From positions 3,176,112 to 3,240,111 of the forward strand of contig VZTI01001766.1 in assembly GCA_013397865.1 (NCBI GenBank): a stretch of DNA of 64,000 nt, read 5' to 3'. Below, in pieces: positions 1-13,289 of the stretch (position 1 is the first letter of the stretch; each line of letters begins with the position of its first letter). The stretch comes from Struthidea cinerea. Its lineage: Eukaryota > Chordata > Aves > Passeriformes > Corcoracidae. The notes beneath the pieces were generated by a model. The model was not told the DNA's origin. It worked only from the letters and a program-made list of their open reading frames with translations, and ran no database searches. The position numbers and the translations under genes are program-made.

Positions 1-3000
1 AAAAACAAGCCAGGCACAAACCTGGCTCAGACAGCTAAAGTCCACTGTTTTTACAGGTGAAAGCACACACAAATCTTGAGATAAAACACGCAAGATCCTG
101 AAGCTTGTCCTCACTGCATTGCCCTGGCTGAGGGTGAAAAATGAAATCTGTCAGCACCAAGGAGCAGTGGGGAGCCAGGATGCAACACTTCTGCCTTCTT
201 CACACAGCACCATCCCCAAAATTAAAGAAGAATTTAATCCTCAGCAAAGAAAACAGAAGTGAGGGATCTTAATGTTTGGTTAAATGGGAAGAGGAAGTTC
301 CCCACATTCACACGGATTTGTATCTTTATACCTCCAAGTACACACTTTAAAGACCTCATCAACTTTGCCCTAGTACTGAAAAAATCCCAACACTCAAAGA
401 GATGCTTCAAGGCTGAAATCAGGACACACAGAATGACGAGGCCAGACAGTTCCTTGAGTTTAAACTGTTTTTTTGTGACCCAGAGCATGCGACACAGAGT
501 AATCAAATGAGTTATTGACCTATGTGGTACAACTTAATGGAAAAAGGTTTTGGAAGAGTTTGTGCAGAAGTTTCTTGCACAGAGTAAGTCAGCTAGCCTT
601 TAACTCTTCTCCTACTGAAACAATCTAACAGAGTTCGGGCTGTGATCTCCCATCTTCGTGGGAGACACGCTTTTCCATGGACACCTTCCTCTAAATTCTT
701 CCTTCTGTGTAACACTGTCCGGAGAATATCAAGGAAGAGTTTCAATTAATCAAATCACTGGAAATTCATGGTGATTTTTTTTCAAAACAAGCCACAGACT
801 TTTGGAATTCAATAAATTGATTGTGCTCTTTAACTTCCTTTCCTCCCTGTTTTAGCATTTGAAGCACTGTTTTCTTTTTTGTCCGGCTATGTTAGACTAA
901 TCAATAAGAAATTATACTTCTGCTTTTTTACATTCCGACAACATATTTCTCACTCATTCATATTGATTGCAAAGCAAAACCAGAGAAAACTAATGAAAAT
1001 TTCTTACAGTGTTCTTAATGCTGCCATCTAGTACTGGAGAACTTCACTGTCAACGCTAAATTAATTTGCAGAGAGCATTATTTTTAAGCGTGTACATCTG
1101 GAGTTGTGTGAAGATTTTTGTTGTCAGTAAAATTAATTATCAAATTATTAATTTTACTTGAAGCCACTTTCTCAATTAAGAACCAGTGTGCTCTTTGATT
1201 GCCCCAGGGGATGAGTGACCAGCTGTGACTGCTTACTGCTGCTTACCTACGGGTGAGATGCATCTCCTCTTCTAAGTGACAAAAAAAATATAATTTTTTC
1301 CCCTCTAAACAGTGCTGGAGCTGTTTGTCTTTTCCCTGCAACTACACATCTTTTACACGTGTAAAGACACCTTTGCACTTCCAGTGAGGAGCAAAACTCC
1401 TATCCCCAGCAGGAGGCATGCCACCCTCCTTTGAAGGAAGCCTACAGCACCTCCTCTTAATATCTGCTAGGAAAAAAAAGCAAAAACCTGCAGAGAAACA
1501 CTGTCAAATACTTTTCACTTCTTCCCTTTCCTAGACTCCATTTCTTCCTAATCTACTTCTTGGGGAGGCACTTGCAAGTTAAGAAAAAAGTTATGTCTAA
1601 TTATGCAACCACAACACCAGCAGGCAATGAGAGCCTGCTAGATAAATAATGGCATTTCTGTTCAGAGTGTTAGTAACATACCATTGGAAAACTGGTTGTC
1701 AGTGGAGAGTGGAAGATGGGAGTGGGTGACATGACAGCCAAAGTATATTTTTTGAAAGGTTTCCCCAGCAATTAATACATTGTCAAGTTAAGACTGTCCC
1801 CCTGAAAGGCTGCACCAAGCTAGAGAATTAAAATTTGAATGGCTTCATTCACATTAACATTACAGAGCAGAATTCATCCAGGGAAAAGGAGAAAATAATG
1901 AAAGCTACTGTTTTTTCCTATCATCACTTCAGTTCAGGCTTTTTTATAAAAATAAATGTCTCAAAAATAAATCGGAAAAAATAGCAACAGCAAATTTGCA
2001 TCCCAGAGAAAAGTTAACATTTCTACTTGGCTAATTCATCACTGAATAATGAAATGCTGACAACGCTGACAGAGCATTTAAAAAGTTTAACTTGCAAATG
2101 CACCAGCTCGGATTTCCAGTTGAGCTGAGGATACCGAACTTTTGGAAATCCTCGTGTCCCTTGTTTAGTGCTAATTTGGAGCTCAGCTCTTAGAAGTGCA
2201 AATCTGGTTATGGACCATCAGCAAAGTCCAACACTGATTTCTTTTCTAAGCTTGTTTCTGCAGAGCGAACAGAGTCAAGGAAAAAAAACCTAAAAGGAAT
2301 CAGGAATTTCCTTCCTATAAAAAATGCACCAGGTAACAAATTCATCACCTTGCCACTTACGTTTCCTCCTATCAAATGTCTCCTACATACAACACAAAGG
2401 GAAAGTCACCTAAATACCAGGAAGGTTTAAATCAGTGCAGTGAGAGTGATATGAAAATCAGTGTGACAGTCCACTGCCTATATCACAAAACAAGATATGA
2501 ACAGCACAAAAGAATTTGAAATATGGTGCAAGTAGCATAATGCAGATAGAGAATTTTCTGTAAAATTCTACAGTCACCTGGGAAGTTCTGCCTGGAAGAA
2601 CATGACTGCTGTTAGTAAGCCAAAGTATACTCAGACAAAGCTTTCAAATACAAAATAATTATTAAGTCTTAGGGGGCAAAATTACAAGTTGCTTTGAAAC
2701 AATTTTTACAAAAAGAGTAGGGAGAAAAAGAATTTACAAATAATGTGTATGCTTTGCTGCTCTAGGAGGGAAGCTGTGAGAACCTCCTCTAGGAGAAATC
2801 ACACAGTTAAGACAAAGGCACAGACAACCCGAGGGGTCAGACCCGTGAGAGGGTATGACAATGGTCACAAAACAAGAAATAGATTTTTTATTTTCCTTTT
2901 TCACTCTGTCCTTGGAGGCCAACCTAAAAGTTGCTTTTAGTTATCTGAAGATGCAGATATTGACATACCAAGACTGAGCAGATGAGGCAGTAGCTCCCAT

Positions 3001-4289
3001 CGGCTTGGTGGCCTTGAGCCAGGCACCGGAGCTCTTGACAAGCCTGACCCCTCCTCCCTATAAAGCTCAAATGACAGTACAAAGTTTGGCAAAACGTTGT
3101 CATCCATGCAGCAAGACAGACTTCCAGACTTTTTGCTTCCCTGTTTATTGTAGGCTGGTGTTCACGAGTCCTCAATGTCCCTCAGGCTGCCCAGATTGCA
3201 TTCACGCATATTATTGTAACAGCAGCTTCTACAAGTGCTGGTGAAGTTTTTCAGTCCTTCTGCTCCACCTTGGGGCTGCTTGGCTAAAGTCAGCTACTTC
3301 CTCACAGTGCAGCAGGTCCGAAGGAACCTGTACTGCTTAGGAGGCACACAACTCTCCCCAGTGGCCTAATTCATTCTTAACCAGCGTTTTGTCTCTTTAT
3401 TTACAGCTGTGCTTGACTAAGTTCTTTGGCAATGAGCATAAAAACACCTGAATAATTGCAATGACATGCAGTGATTGCACGCACACTAATATTTCACCAT
3501 AGCATTATTTTGTTCCACTAAGCAAAATGAAATTGTGGCAGGACGTTATAAAAAAATCTCCAGAGCTCACATCTGCCTCTGGAACTACCACCTTGTTCAT
3601 CACTGAGGAGTCCCAGGCAGTGGTCAGCACAGGGCCACCTTTCTTTGCTATGAGGAGGTTTAGACACCTCTTTTTCCCCATAAACCTCTGACAGTTGCTG
3701 AGATGATTTTTTAAAATAGGTACAAACAGAGAATACCTTCACTTGTGGAAAGTCTTTAAGAGATGATAGACAGAAGAAGTGGAATTCCTGTTCTGAATAT
3801 TCCACAACAACGATCAGAACAGCATGCAACCAGCTAAAAATAACTCACGTAACTAGACAGCGTGTGCTTTATTTTAGCTTGTGGAAAAGAACAAATCTGA
3901 GGAAGCTGTCCTGTTCAACGTGTTCTGAAGTAACCAGTTGTTTGCCACGGAATTGCTATCAGTAAGATTCATGCCCAGCCCAGTTTAGTGCATTAGTGTT
4001 TCTGCTCTGTACTCGACCTGACCTAAATGCAGCAGGGTCTAACCCAAACATCCAGCATTTCTCTCTTATGCCAGGGAGTCCCTCATGCTTCTCTTGACAA
4101 GCTTTCCACAGTGGCAGAAGAAAGGACTGGTGTGGTGGTTTGCTCAGGAGCCAGATCAGCCCTTCCTCTGGCACAGGAGCCTCAGCCACAAGATACTGAA
4201 CTGGCAGCTATTCACAAAGATAGCAACATTTGGTCCCAAATCATAGGACACATCCCAGATGTGTCTGGAAACCAGACTTTACTGTAAGA
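1..4289. other. Unassigned AT-rich non-coding DNA
   Basis: No gene, RNA gene or clear repeat seen. Open frames are at most about 100 codons, often overlapping on both strands (for example near 234-510 and 2,734-2,940), and none matches a family. Short A and T runs are scattered. Confidence 0.6.
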
Positions 4290-4860
4290 AATGTTTTTAA
4301 CCAACTGCTGTAATAGTATTCTGCAGTTAATTTGATTTCCTTTAATATTTACTATACACATATTTTTATGCTATTCCTGGTAAGACTTCTCTAAAGCAGA
4401 AAATTAAATTATTAGACCAATAGATTGGCATGAGCATAGTTGCAGTCCATGTGCAAGTGATCACAATTAAGGCTATAACCACAATTATGGTTATAATAAC
4501 TGTATTTCATGAAAACCAGTAACAGATTACTAATGCTAAGGCCTTTTGCAGTGATTCAAATGATGCAATTTTCAGCTTAGCAAGTATTTTATATTTGGCA
4601 TAAAGCTTTTCTAACTCTGTATTGCTAAGAAACATGCAATATTTTTATTAACATTAATGTTTACTACAAACATGATCATTTTACAATTACCACTGTTGCC
4701 TGAAACTTTAGCTTATTTATCTGGTTGCACTGGTTGAACAAAAGATATAACTTCACTGTGTGAACATTATATTTTTTACATCCTTAGAGCACTGTGACTG
4801 CAATGCCATTGCTATTGATTTAAAACACTGCTATTGCAGTCGTGAGCAGAATTCAACCCA
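4290..4860. promoter_or_regulatory. AT-rich block, candidate conserved non-coding element
   Basis: This block is unique AT-rich sequence dense in homeodomain-like TAAT/ATTA cores, with ACAATTA and TTATTAACATTAATG motifs and the palindrome at 4,474. It has no long frame and no repeat signature. Such composition is typical of developmental enhancers in vertebrate gene deserts, but it is also common in plain AT-rich DNA; conservation cannot be judged from one genome. Confidence 0.25.
4474..4495. repeat. Near-perfect 22-bp palindrome
   Basis: TATAACCACAATTATGGTTATA equals its own reverse complement except at one symmetric pair (20 of 22 positions). It contains AACCACA, the core bound by RUNX-type factors, and lies in a long AT-rich block. 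Binding is inference. Confidence 0.85.
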
Positions 4861-7131
4861 GCCTGCGTCCCATTGTGAATGATGCCGTAAAAGCACATAA
4901 AAAATGACATTCCCTTCTTCAATCTCTTTTTATGATTAAAAATGGGCTTTAGTTTGGAGCACTGGATTTTGAGAACCACCCTGGACTGACAGAATCATTT
5001 TGAATAAGGACTTGTCAATAGCTTCATTTCTTTCCAACCAGGTGTGCTAGAACTTACACCATCTTGAGACAAACATTATGTCATCACTTGAAAAAAATAA
5101 ATGGTCTTTCAGACATTCAGCACCTAAACCACCATGTATGACTTGAAAACACAAAATCATCCCCTGAAGTTCCACTAGTTTCTTCCAATTCAGATTAAAT
5201 AGTACTTATGTAGTATGAGAAGACAAGGAAATAATAGAAAAAATTGTTCTACCATCTTCTGGAATGGCTGTCAGACAGAGTTTAGCACAATGAATGATTC
5301 ACAGGACAGTGAAGTCAAAGTGCCCATAAAGTTTTACAAGAGTGGAATTAGACCAGAACTTGGTGTTACAGAAAATGTCACCCTGCCCACTTAATATTCT
5401 CTTGGGAGCAACACTATAATAAAAGAAGAAGAGAATTTAGCATACATGGCAAGGTATGTACAGCAAGTCTATTACTTCCAAGGATCTCCTATCATATTAC
5501 AAAGATATTTCAGTATCATTACCCTTGGTAATGGGGAGATTTCTGGCAGTCCCAGGAAAGGCTGGAGACTTGCTGAAGGTCACACAGGAAGTCAGCAGCA
5601 AGGTGGGAGCAGAGAATGTACCAAGTCCCCAGGTCAGCTGCTGGAAGGTGCTGATCCTCCTATTAACATGGCACTATTGCTGTAAATGGGATTATCACCA
5701 TTACCACGTTAGAGAGATAAATGAACCCTTGAAAGAATTAGAGCTGCTGAAATAGCCATACATCATACAGCAACAGGCTTCTTCTCATCCCTTTTACGGA
5801 GGTAGAATCTGATTGTTATGGAGAGAAATGTATTTAATTCCACATCGGGAAGTGGGAAGGCAAAGTTGAGTGCTTTTACATGCAAATATGAAGAAAACTT
5901 ATCAGCTAGCATTTCCAAAGCTGTTGTTGCATATGCAAGAGCCATGATGATATTTTCAATTCTGTGTTACTCATCTCTCCCACCTTAATTCTAGGTTGTT
6001 AGAAACTCCATGCAAGGGGAGGAGAGAGAAAGCTGTGAACGCATACATTTTGCAAAATATCATCCCCAGGCATAGAGAATGCTTTTCAAAATTTGTCTGA
6101 GAATGAAATACGTCTTGCAAGATCACAATCAATCACTGAAAGTACCTCATCTGGAAATCCAAGTGAATAGAACCATGCCACAAAAACTTCCCACAAACGA
6201 TGTCCGCAACAAACCAGACCACGAAGATTTGTGAGGATGCAAAACAAAAATATGTTTCTTGAATTCCTTCCCTCCATCTTTTGATAACATCTAACTCCAA
6301 ACGGGTGTTGCACCACAAGTCTATCCTTGGCCTGAAAACTGAGTGCAATGCAGCAAGGAAATGCGCTGCACCCGCAGGTTTTTGTCCCTTTTCCTGTACA
6401 AAACCTGAAAAAAACCAGCAAACAGCTCCTCCCAGTACTCAGCTAGGAACACAGCACTTCCATACTCTCCAAGATGAGACTGTACAACTTGGGTCCAATA
6501 CAGTTGCTAAAAGTCAATGGGCAGCTTCATATTGACTAAAATGCATTATTAGATCTGCAGTACACAATCTGTTCTTATCAGTTACCATCCCTTGAAACAG
6601 AACAGCATGTCTGGAGCTGTGATGGCAGGAGGCTCAGGACCCCTGGAGCATACCCTAGACAACCAGGGGGAGCAATGTGCGAGCACACTCATAGTCAAGG
6701 ATTGAATGGAAATGTGTCTCCAAAGCAAAATTCCAAAGGGAAAAGAGAGTAAAGCGATTGTAAGAGCATTTGCTGAAGTGCTCATTGTCCAGATGACTCT
6801 GCCATGCTGAACCCCATTTCCTCAGAAACTTCAGGAAACATCATAACACGGCACCATACACACATCAGGACTGGTGGGGTTGCATATTTTGCCGTGTCAG
6901 GTACGAGACCTTCGTGTTGGCTAAGTCTGTATTATACCCTTCTGGTCATACACCATTAACTCAAATAACTTTTGAATTGGAGTCAACTTCTAGGGGTAAA
7001 TGAACCAAAACCTTCTCTTTTATTGCTTGTTAGAGCTCTTAGCAGATGAGAACTAAGAATTTTCTTTGCTGACAAGGTAGTACATCATTTCAACATGAAG
7101 TATAATACTGAATTACCACCATTACTGTTGC

Positions 7132-7163
7132 CAGTAATCTCTATTTACAGTAATCTCTATTTC
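7132..7163. repeat. 16-bp tandem duplication
   Basis: CAGTAATCTCTATTTA is followed directly by CAGTAATCTCTATTTC, two units with one mismatch at the last base. Confidence 0.95.
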
Positions 7164-8246
7164 CCTATAATTTTATTTATTGATGTAATTTTACTAGAGT
7201 GCTGAATGTTCCATTTTGTTTTTCAAATTTGTTTTTCTAGAGTAAGCACATTTTCTTAATTCCTTATTCAAAATTAGGGTATTTTTTAATACTTCCAATT
7301 AATGAAATGTGAACACTCCTCTGTAAAATTAAGACAAATAATGAAGTCACTAAACCGTATGCCTTTGTCAGATGGATATGAATGGTACAAAATTACTCTA
7401 TTGAACCCACTGGAGGATTTCTGCTTCTCTAAATTAGTAAAACTCAACACATACTGTAATTATATCCTTCAGAAAGTTAAACCTGTGGCTACTGAGAACA
7501 TTTGATTAATAACAAAGATCCAGCCAAAGCTGTGTTTGGTAGCACATTTATATTCAGTCATATTTACTGGTCCTCCATCAGTTTCACTTCCTTCTTCATG
7601 AGGTCTAAGAAAAGACTCGAGAAGCATGAATCAGCCCTTCTGGATTTCAAGAATAAATGCTGTAAATGATGTGACGTGCCAGTACACTGTCATTCAGGCA
7701 GTCTGATGCAACAGTAATTAAAGCATTATGAACCCAGGGTTCTGCATTTCCAGTCCTGGCTGCACAGAAAGCACAACAACACGGTGACCGCGTTCAGCGC
7801 GGAGCACAGGGCAGGAGAGACACAGGTTTGTGTGGAGCAGCAGAATCAAATGCACCCATTCATGGATAATGAACTTGTTTCTGCAATCATCTACACCCCG
7901 AGGCAGATGGGAAAAGTAAACTTTCACAAACACTTGGGACACTGGATTTTAAATTCAAGGAACTAGTCCTGAACTGCCACGTGTGAAGAGCAAACCAGAA
8001 ACGTGTTCAGAAGCTCATAAGGATTAAAACCCATTGCTATCAGTAAATGTACACGTAAAACCACTCTTTGGTTTCTTGTCCATGAGCATTTCTGTATGAA
8101 AAGACTTTAACCTCTTTACTCCCATCCAGGCAGGTAATCAGTAAACTGAGGAAATGTGTCCCAAAGGGAATCTGGTGTGCAGATGACCATCAAAAACAAT
8201 GGACTGTCCTGTCTCCTCCCAGCAAAAATACGTATATTAAGTATAA

Positions 8247-8263
8247 AACATGCAATGCATGTT
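8247..8263. repeat. 17-bp palindrome with octamer-like core
   Basis: AACATGCAATGCATGTT is a palindrome around a single central base. It contains ATGCAAT and ATGCAT, close to the site of POU-family factors. It may be a dimeric site or chance. Confidence 0.8.
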
Positions 8264-11200
8264 CATTGGAGCAGCCAAGTGAGAGTTTAAAGAGATGGCC
8301 AGACAAGGGAAAGCTTGTCAGGCAGGGCTATGAAACACAAATAAATTGGAGGAAGAAAGAAAATTAAATTACAATAGGCTTTGCCAGGGAGATAGGGAAG
8401 GCTGTGGAACCCAGGCAGTTATGCAGAAAGATTCATTATAGTCTTTATTAGAGCCAAATTAAAAGGGGGAAAATTAACCCCATGGTTCTGGTAGCATCTT
8501 GCCCAGTGGAGTTTTAACACCTCTCCAGTCCCTCCTGACAAACAAAGCAATACTTTTCCTCGCAGGAGAGCTGACCAGCTTGAGTCCTGGTCTGCTGGAG
8601 ACACATTTAAGTCTGATTCAGGTTGAACTTTCTGTTCTGGGTGGGCAGACACCAAGACTAATTCCTGCTAAAGACTAAATCACCCAGAGGAATAACTGCA
8701 CCCCCTTCACCAGGGACTTCTGTGGGAACTGCAGGCCAGGAGCAACCTGTTCCTTCACAAACTGTTCATTTTATTTCCTTCCATATTTTACTGTTTTTCA
8801 GATTTGCCTCCGAACATATCAAGTGTAGGATCTGCCTTTTGTTCAAGAAGAAAATACTTGATGCAAAACTTGTGTCAGAGATCGTTTCTATTTGCAAAGC
8901 ACTAAACAGTATTAATCGCCCAGTCCCGCTCCAATTCACTCTCACCAGAATGGACAGCACAAGGAATTTGGGGAAGAGGATGCTGGGAAAACAATTTCTC
9001 CTGGTCCTCATGTGTTCCTCCATTTTCAATCTCACTGTTCAGCTCTGATAAGACTTTGCCAGAGACTTCCTAACTCTGCAATTCCTCCATTCTGGAGATG
9101 GGAAACGGATCCTGCAAAGATGTCTCCAGGCATTCACATGTGTGTAGACTCTCCTCACACTCTCCCCCTGTGCTGATGGAGATACAGACTGCCCCATCTC
9201 TGGGCTTTGCGGAAGTTCACCAAGAGGTAATGACTTCAGCACTAAATAACAAACTACACTGGAAGAGGTTTAGAGACAAAATCATAAGCTTTACTGCAGG
9301 AAGGCTGGTGGAGCACTGACCTGACCACAGAACTTCTACCATTGGAAATCGGTGTAAAGGAGGCCTGGTCAGCAGCTGCAGTGTTAATCTGCTATCAAGT
9401 CCTTCATTTCTCTTAATAAATGCAAGATCCTGTCATAATTTTCTTTTCATATGTTGGCATTTCAAATGCGTTGCTTACAAAGGTCATCTATATTTGGGGA
9501 AAAACAGTTTAATTGATTTTTTTATTGCAGAAAAATAGAATAACCACTTGCATCTTTGTTTGCAGATAAAAAACAAAATTAATGGTTGCATACCGCTGAA
9601 TTAAGCACTTAAAGTTCAGTCTCTACAAAATGCTGACAGTGTAAGCTTAGATCAATACCAAAACAATTTACACTTTAGGAGCACTGGCTCTGGCTATTAA
9701 CTGGTAATTATGCCAAGTTTGCTGTTAAATTGCTTTAACTGTTTCCAAGGTGTAACTGAGTTATGGAAAATCTCGTTAACACTGTCAGAGTGGGAACTGC
9801 CAGCACAGTCCCAAGCATGTAACACCTTCCACAGCCCCAGCTTTGGCTGGTCACTCCATTTAACCCTCCACTCCCCTGACCTACTGCTCTACTGCAAACC
9901 TCGTACATTTCAGATTCTGGGTCTTCCACACCCTGCAAGTTATTCAGCAGGGTGAAGAAGCTTCTCCTGGGTAAGAAACTGCAGCCAGCACGAGCCCCTA
10001 CTTAGCCACATACCGGCCCTGAAACAGTACAGGAACTGCTAACGCTTTTCCAATGTTTTCACAAGTTGTAGGGAATGGCAACTAAACCTTGGACTTCATC
10101 TCTGGACTAGAATCACTATCCTTCCCAGAAAACAAAGTCCAGAGCTTGGCTTTGGCACACTACAGGAAATAATGTTTTCCTCAGTTAGTAAATGAAGTTC
10201 CCAAACAATAATGTGAAGATACAAACATTGCAAGTTTACTCATAAGCAAAAGCAAGGTTTAAAACCCCTTCACATCAAATTCCCTTTGTATCCTGCATTT
10301 ATCCTGCAACAGCTGCTGAAATTAATCTCCTCTGTCACAGAAGGACCAGTTTCTTCTTCACATATTACCCATGTGATGATGAAAAATGCAAAAAGGAGTT
10401 ATGCCAAAGATAGATAAAGCAGAGCAATGTGTGAGGAAGTCTGTTGTTAATCGAGTTGGACCAGCAAGACTGGGAAAAGGAGAACTAATTGCCTACCCCA
10501 GAACATGCTCTGTGTCCCCTGTGCCTGGCTTTAACAGAAATACATTGTCACGCCAATCCTGAAAGTAACTGAGGAGTTTGTTTTAATAATGTGTAAATCA
10601 ATTTGTACCACGACTCACCTGAGTGTACCACAGCATGTTCACACTATCATCTCCTCTAATTAATGACTCCTGCTGTGGGCTTCACCTCCCTCTGCTTTCC
10701 ACAATATTCCAACCCAAAAAGCAGCCAACACTTTATCAATAGAGTGTGCACACTCAAAAGTCAAAAAGCATACTTGCTGATTATCTCGATTGTTATATAT
10801 TTGGTTTTCTTGTATGAAAAAAAACTGATAGAAGAAACAGCCCCAACACTTTATAGACAGCAGGTCCCTCAGTTGATGAGTTAACATTATCCACCACTGC
10901 ACATGGGGTTTTGACAGCTTATTAAGACCAGCTTTAAACAGAGAGAGGTAGTATAAGACAAATTGATTGGGCAAATATGGCTGAATTAGGCCCTACAGAA
11001 TTTCATCTGCAGAGTTATTTTTAAGCTATATAAAAAGCCTTGGTCATTTGCTTGCTGAAAAGGGGAAAGAGCTTCAGCCTGTTTGCTGTTTTCAATCAGC
11101 CTGGTTTGTTGCCAAACAAATTATTTGAAGATGGTGTCAAAAAAGACATCACAAGGTGAGCTCTCACAACACAGCACCGCTCAGCTAATAATGTGATGAT

Positions 11201-12191
11201 AATTTTTTAGAGTGGAATGGTTCTTTAGCTATGGGAAACATGATTTTTGAGGATAAACACATTACCCAGCTGGGTACCTCAACTTAGGCGACTTTCCCTA
11301 TACCATCAACAGCAGGAGGGAGCCACAAACTATGCAACATCAACTGAAGTATTTCTTTGCCAGCCTCTCGTGCGCCCTGTCTGCACCAAGCACCAGCAGA
11401 CAGAGCATTGAGCAGTTTCCTGTGTTGGACAGCATGAGAACAGTTGAGACTGACAGCACTGAAAACTGTAATCCCTCCTTTCGCCTTCTCCATCTCTTCC
11501 TTTCCTATGTGACCTTGATCTGCTGAAGGCCTGAGCCCTCCAGACCCCAGCAAGTACTCAGTGCCTTGGAAAGAAGGACCTTTTGCCCATCAGACTCAGA
11601 ATGTCAAGCCACAAACATCAGAAATAATTACAAGTAAAAACTTGCTGGCATGTCTCAAAGTGAAACCATCAATTCTGATTAAACCCCTTCTTTTGCCACT
11701 GATTCCTACCTCCCCTGAAAAATATGGCATCTCCTGGCTCTTGTGAAATATTTTGACTGACAATACAGAAGCCAGAGAAATAAGAACCTTCTCTCACTCA
11801 GGACTTTTAAAGTCATTTAGTCTGAGGAAAATTTTAGAATACTGTTATAACCTGATAATTATAACACACACTTTCCAAGCCGAAATGTCTCAGACAGTCA
11901 AAAAAAAAAAAAAGGAAAAAGAAAAGCAAATACGCTGTCAAAAACGTCAATTTCTTAAGCTGATTTTTTTTTCAGAAACGTGACCAGAAAGTCCAAAACC
12001 AAGATTGCCAAGTCGATAAGAATCCCAAATCCTATCTACTAAATACTATAAATTGGACACTTACTTGGGCTTCAAAGATTAAAAAAAAGAGGGTTTAGAC
12101 AAGACAGATTAGCTTTGCAAACTAGAATTCTTCCTTTACATAAAATAAATTATTTGATGAAAGATTAGGTTGTTTACGAAGTAGTAAGCAC

Positions 12192-12560
12192 TTGCCTTCA
12201 GCATTTCCCCTTCTGCCGCGCGCCGCGGCAGCGGTGCAGGGCGGGCACGCACTCCAAGGCTGCCATCCACCTGCACACCCCAGCCACCCCGCGAGCTGGG
12301 CTTTTGCTCATTCCCAGACTGCTCTGCTGGGGCTGCAAGGTCCCCACTCTGACCTTACTGTGGCTGCAGCTCTGCTGGCACCAGGAGTGGCACAGGGAAT
12401 GGCACTTAGCAGGACTCCAGTCTTCTCTTTTTTGTTACCAAATGCAGACAGGCACCACACACAGGGATGGCATTTCCCAGCAGCAAACCACTTCTTGCCC
12501 CACTCTCACACAGCACTGCTGTCTCTGGAAATTGGGATTTCCCCTTGATGCTTCTTTTAA
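12192..12560. other. GC-rich islet with a strong GC hairpin
   Basis: This stretch is GC-rich next to AT-rich flanks and opens with a dense CpG cluster near 12,215-12,250. It holds a 118-codon plus frame (12,192-12,548) and a second frame overlapping it. Both are proline, histidine and leucine rich, as expected from GC-rich sequence, and neither shows a known domain. No promoter or splice signal stands out. The simplest view is a local CpG-containing islet of unknown role. Confidence 0.35.
12213..12231. repeat. Perfect GC hairpin, 8-bp arms
   Basis: CTGCCGCG, a CGC loop, then CGCGGCAG form a perfect inverted repeat of 19 bases made almost only of G and C, inside a CpG cluster in AT-rich surroundings. 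It could mark a small unmethylated islet or simply be chance in GC-rich sequence. Confidence 0.9.
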
Positions 12561-13289
12561 TCCATGCAGTACTTGACTACTGAAAATCAGTAATAATTTA
12601 AAAATATCTGCTAGGGACAGAGGGAAGGGTTAATACACAGAACTACCAGGTCCCACCATTTTACCTCAGCTGCCCCAAGGCTGGGCAATCTCTGCTGTGT
12701 CCCAAACCCAGGAACCATGTGACTGAATCACATTTTTTAAAAAACAAACAAACAAACAAACAAACAAAATTTCAAATTATAGCAAGACACTTGCAAACAG
12801 AGCTTAGCCTCAAATGCTACTGGGAAAATAACAAGTGCTTTTCAGGACTGGGGAGGGCCTTCATTGCTAACCTTTTGTTTTTGGAACTGGCAGTGATGAA
12901 ATCACTTTTTTGTGGCTGCAAATATCACTACAAAGAGCAGAAAATAGGTGCATTTTGCTTGTTTTGCTCAACAAACTTTCCTTCTGGCTGGAGAAAGTGT
13001 ATTTGCCCAGACCAGTGCTGTTCTCCTGCTTTTTCCTACTCTTTCTTCACATTATTTTCCATCCACCTTACCAGAACTAGACAGAGGCAGTCCCATGTCT
13101 GCATATATTTGCCACGTATCTCTGCACATCAAGGAAAAATCATCCCTAGGCAGAGATGCTCCATAAGGGCCCAGCATGAATAAGTCTCCACGATGGACAG
13201 ATATTTTTAGGTGACATTTAGGACCTTGCCTGCATGCCGCAGATTTACAAAATCAGCAAGGCAAGCTCAGGAGGAGGAAGATTGTGCCT
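12561..13289. other. Unassigned DNA around a microsatellite
   Basis: Holds the CAAA repeat and a 154-codon plus frame (12,719-13,183). That frame starts inside the repeat and continues into unique sequence with many cysteine, phenylalanine and serine codons; no domain or signal peptide is evident. I treat it as chance. Confidence 0.45.
12741..12769. repeat. (CAAA)n microsatellite
   Basis: About six CAAA units follow a short T/A run. It is simple tandem repeat sequence; the lysine/threonine/glutamine start of the frame at 12,719-13,183 is its translation. Confidence 0.95.

Larger units (their letters stand above)
4861..12190. other. Unassigned AT-rich non-coding DNA
   Basis: No supported gene. 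Frames stay below about 120 codons with no domains. The stretch at 9,470-9,620 is particularly AT-rich, with AATTGATTTTTTTATTGCAG, which resembles a polypyrimidine tract with AG acceptor; no exon follows that I can support. The 7.1-kb duplication and 8.2-kb palindrome lie here. Confidence 0.55.

Noticed and set aside
12719..13183. 154-codon frame as a small gene
   Set aside because: It starts inside a CAAA microsatellite and has no recognisable domain or homologue known to me.
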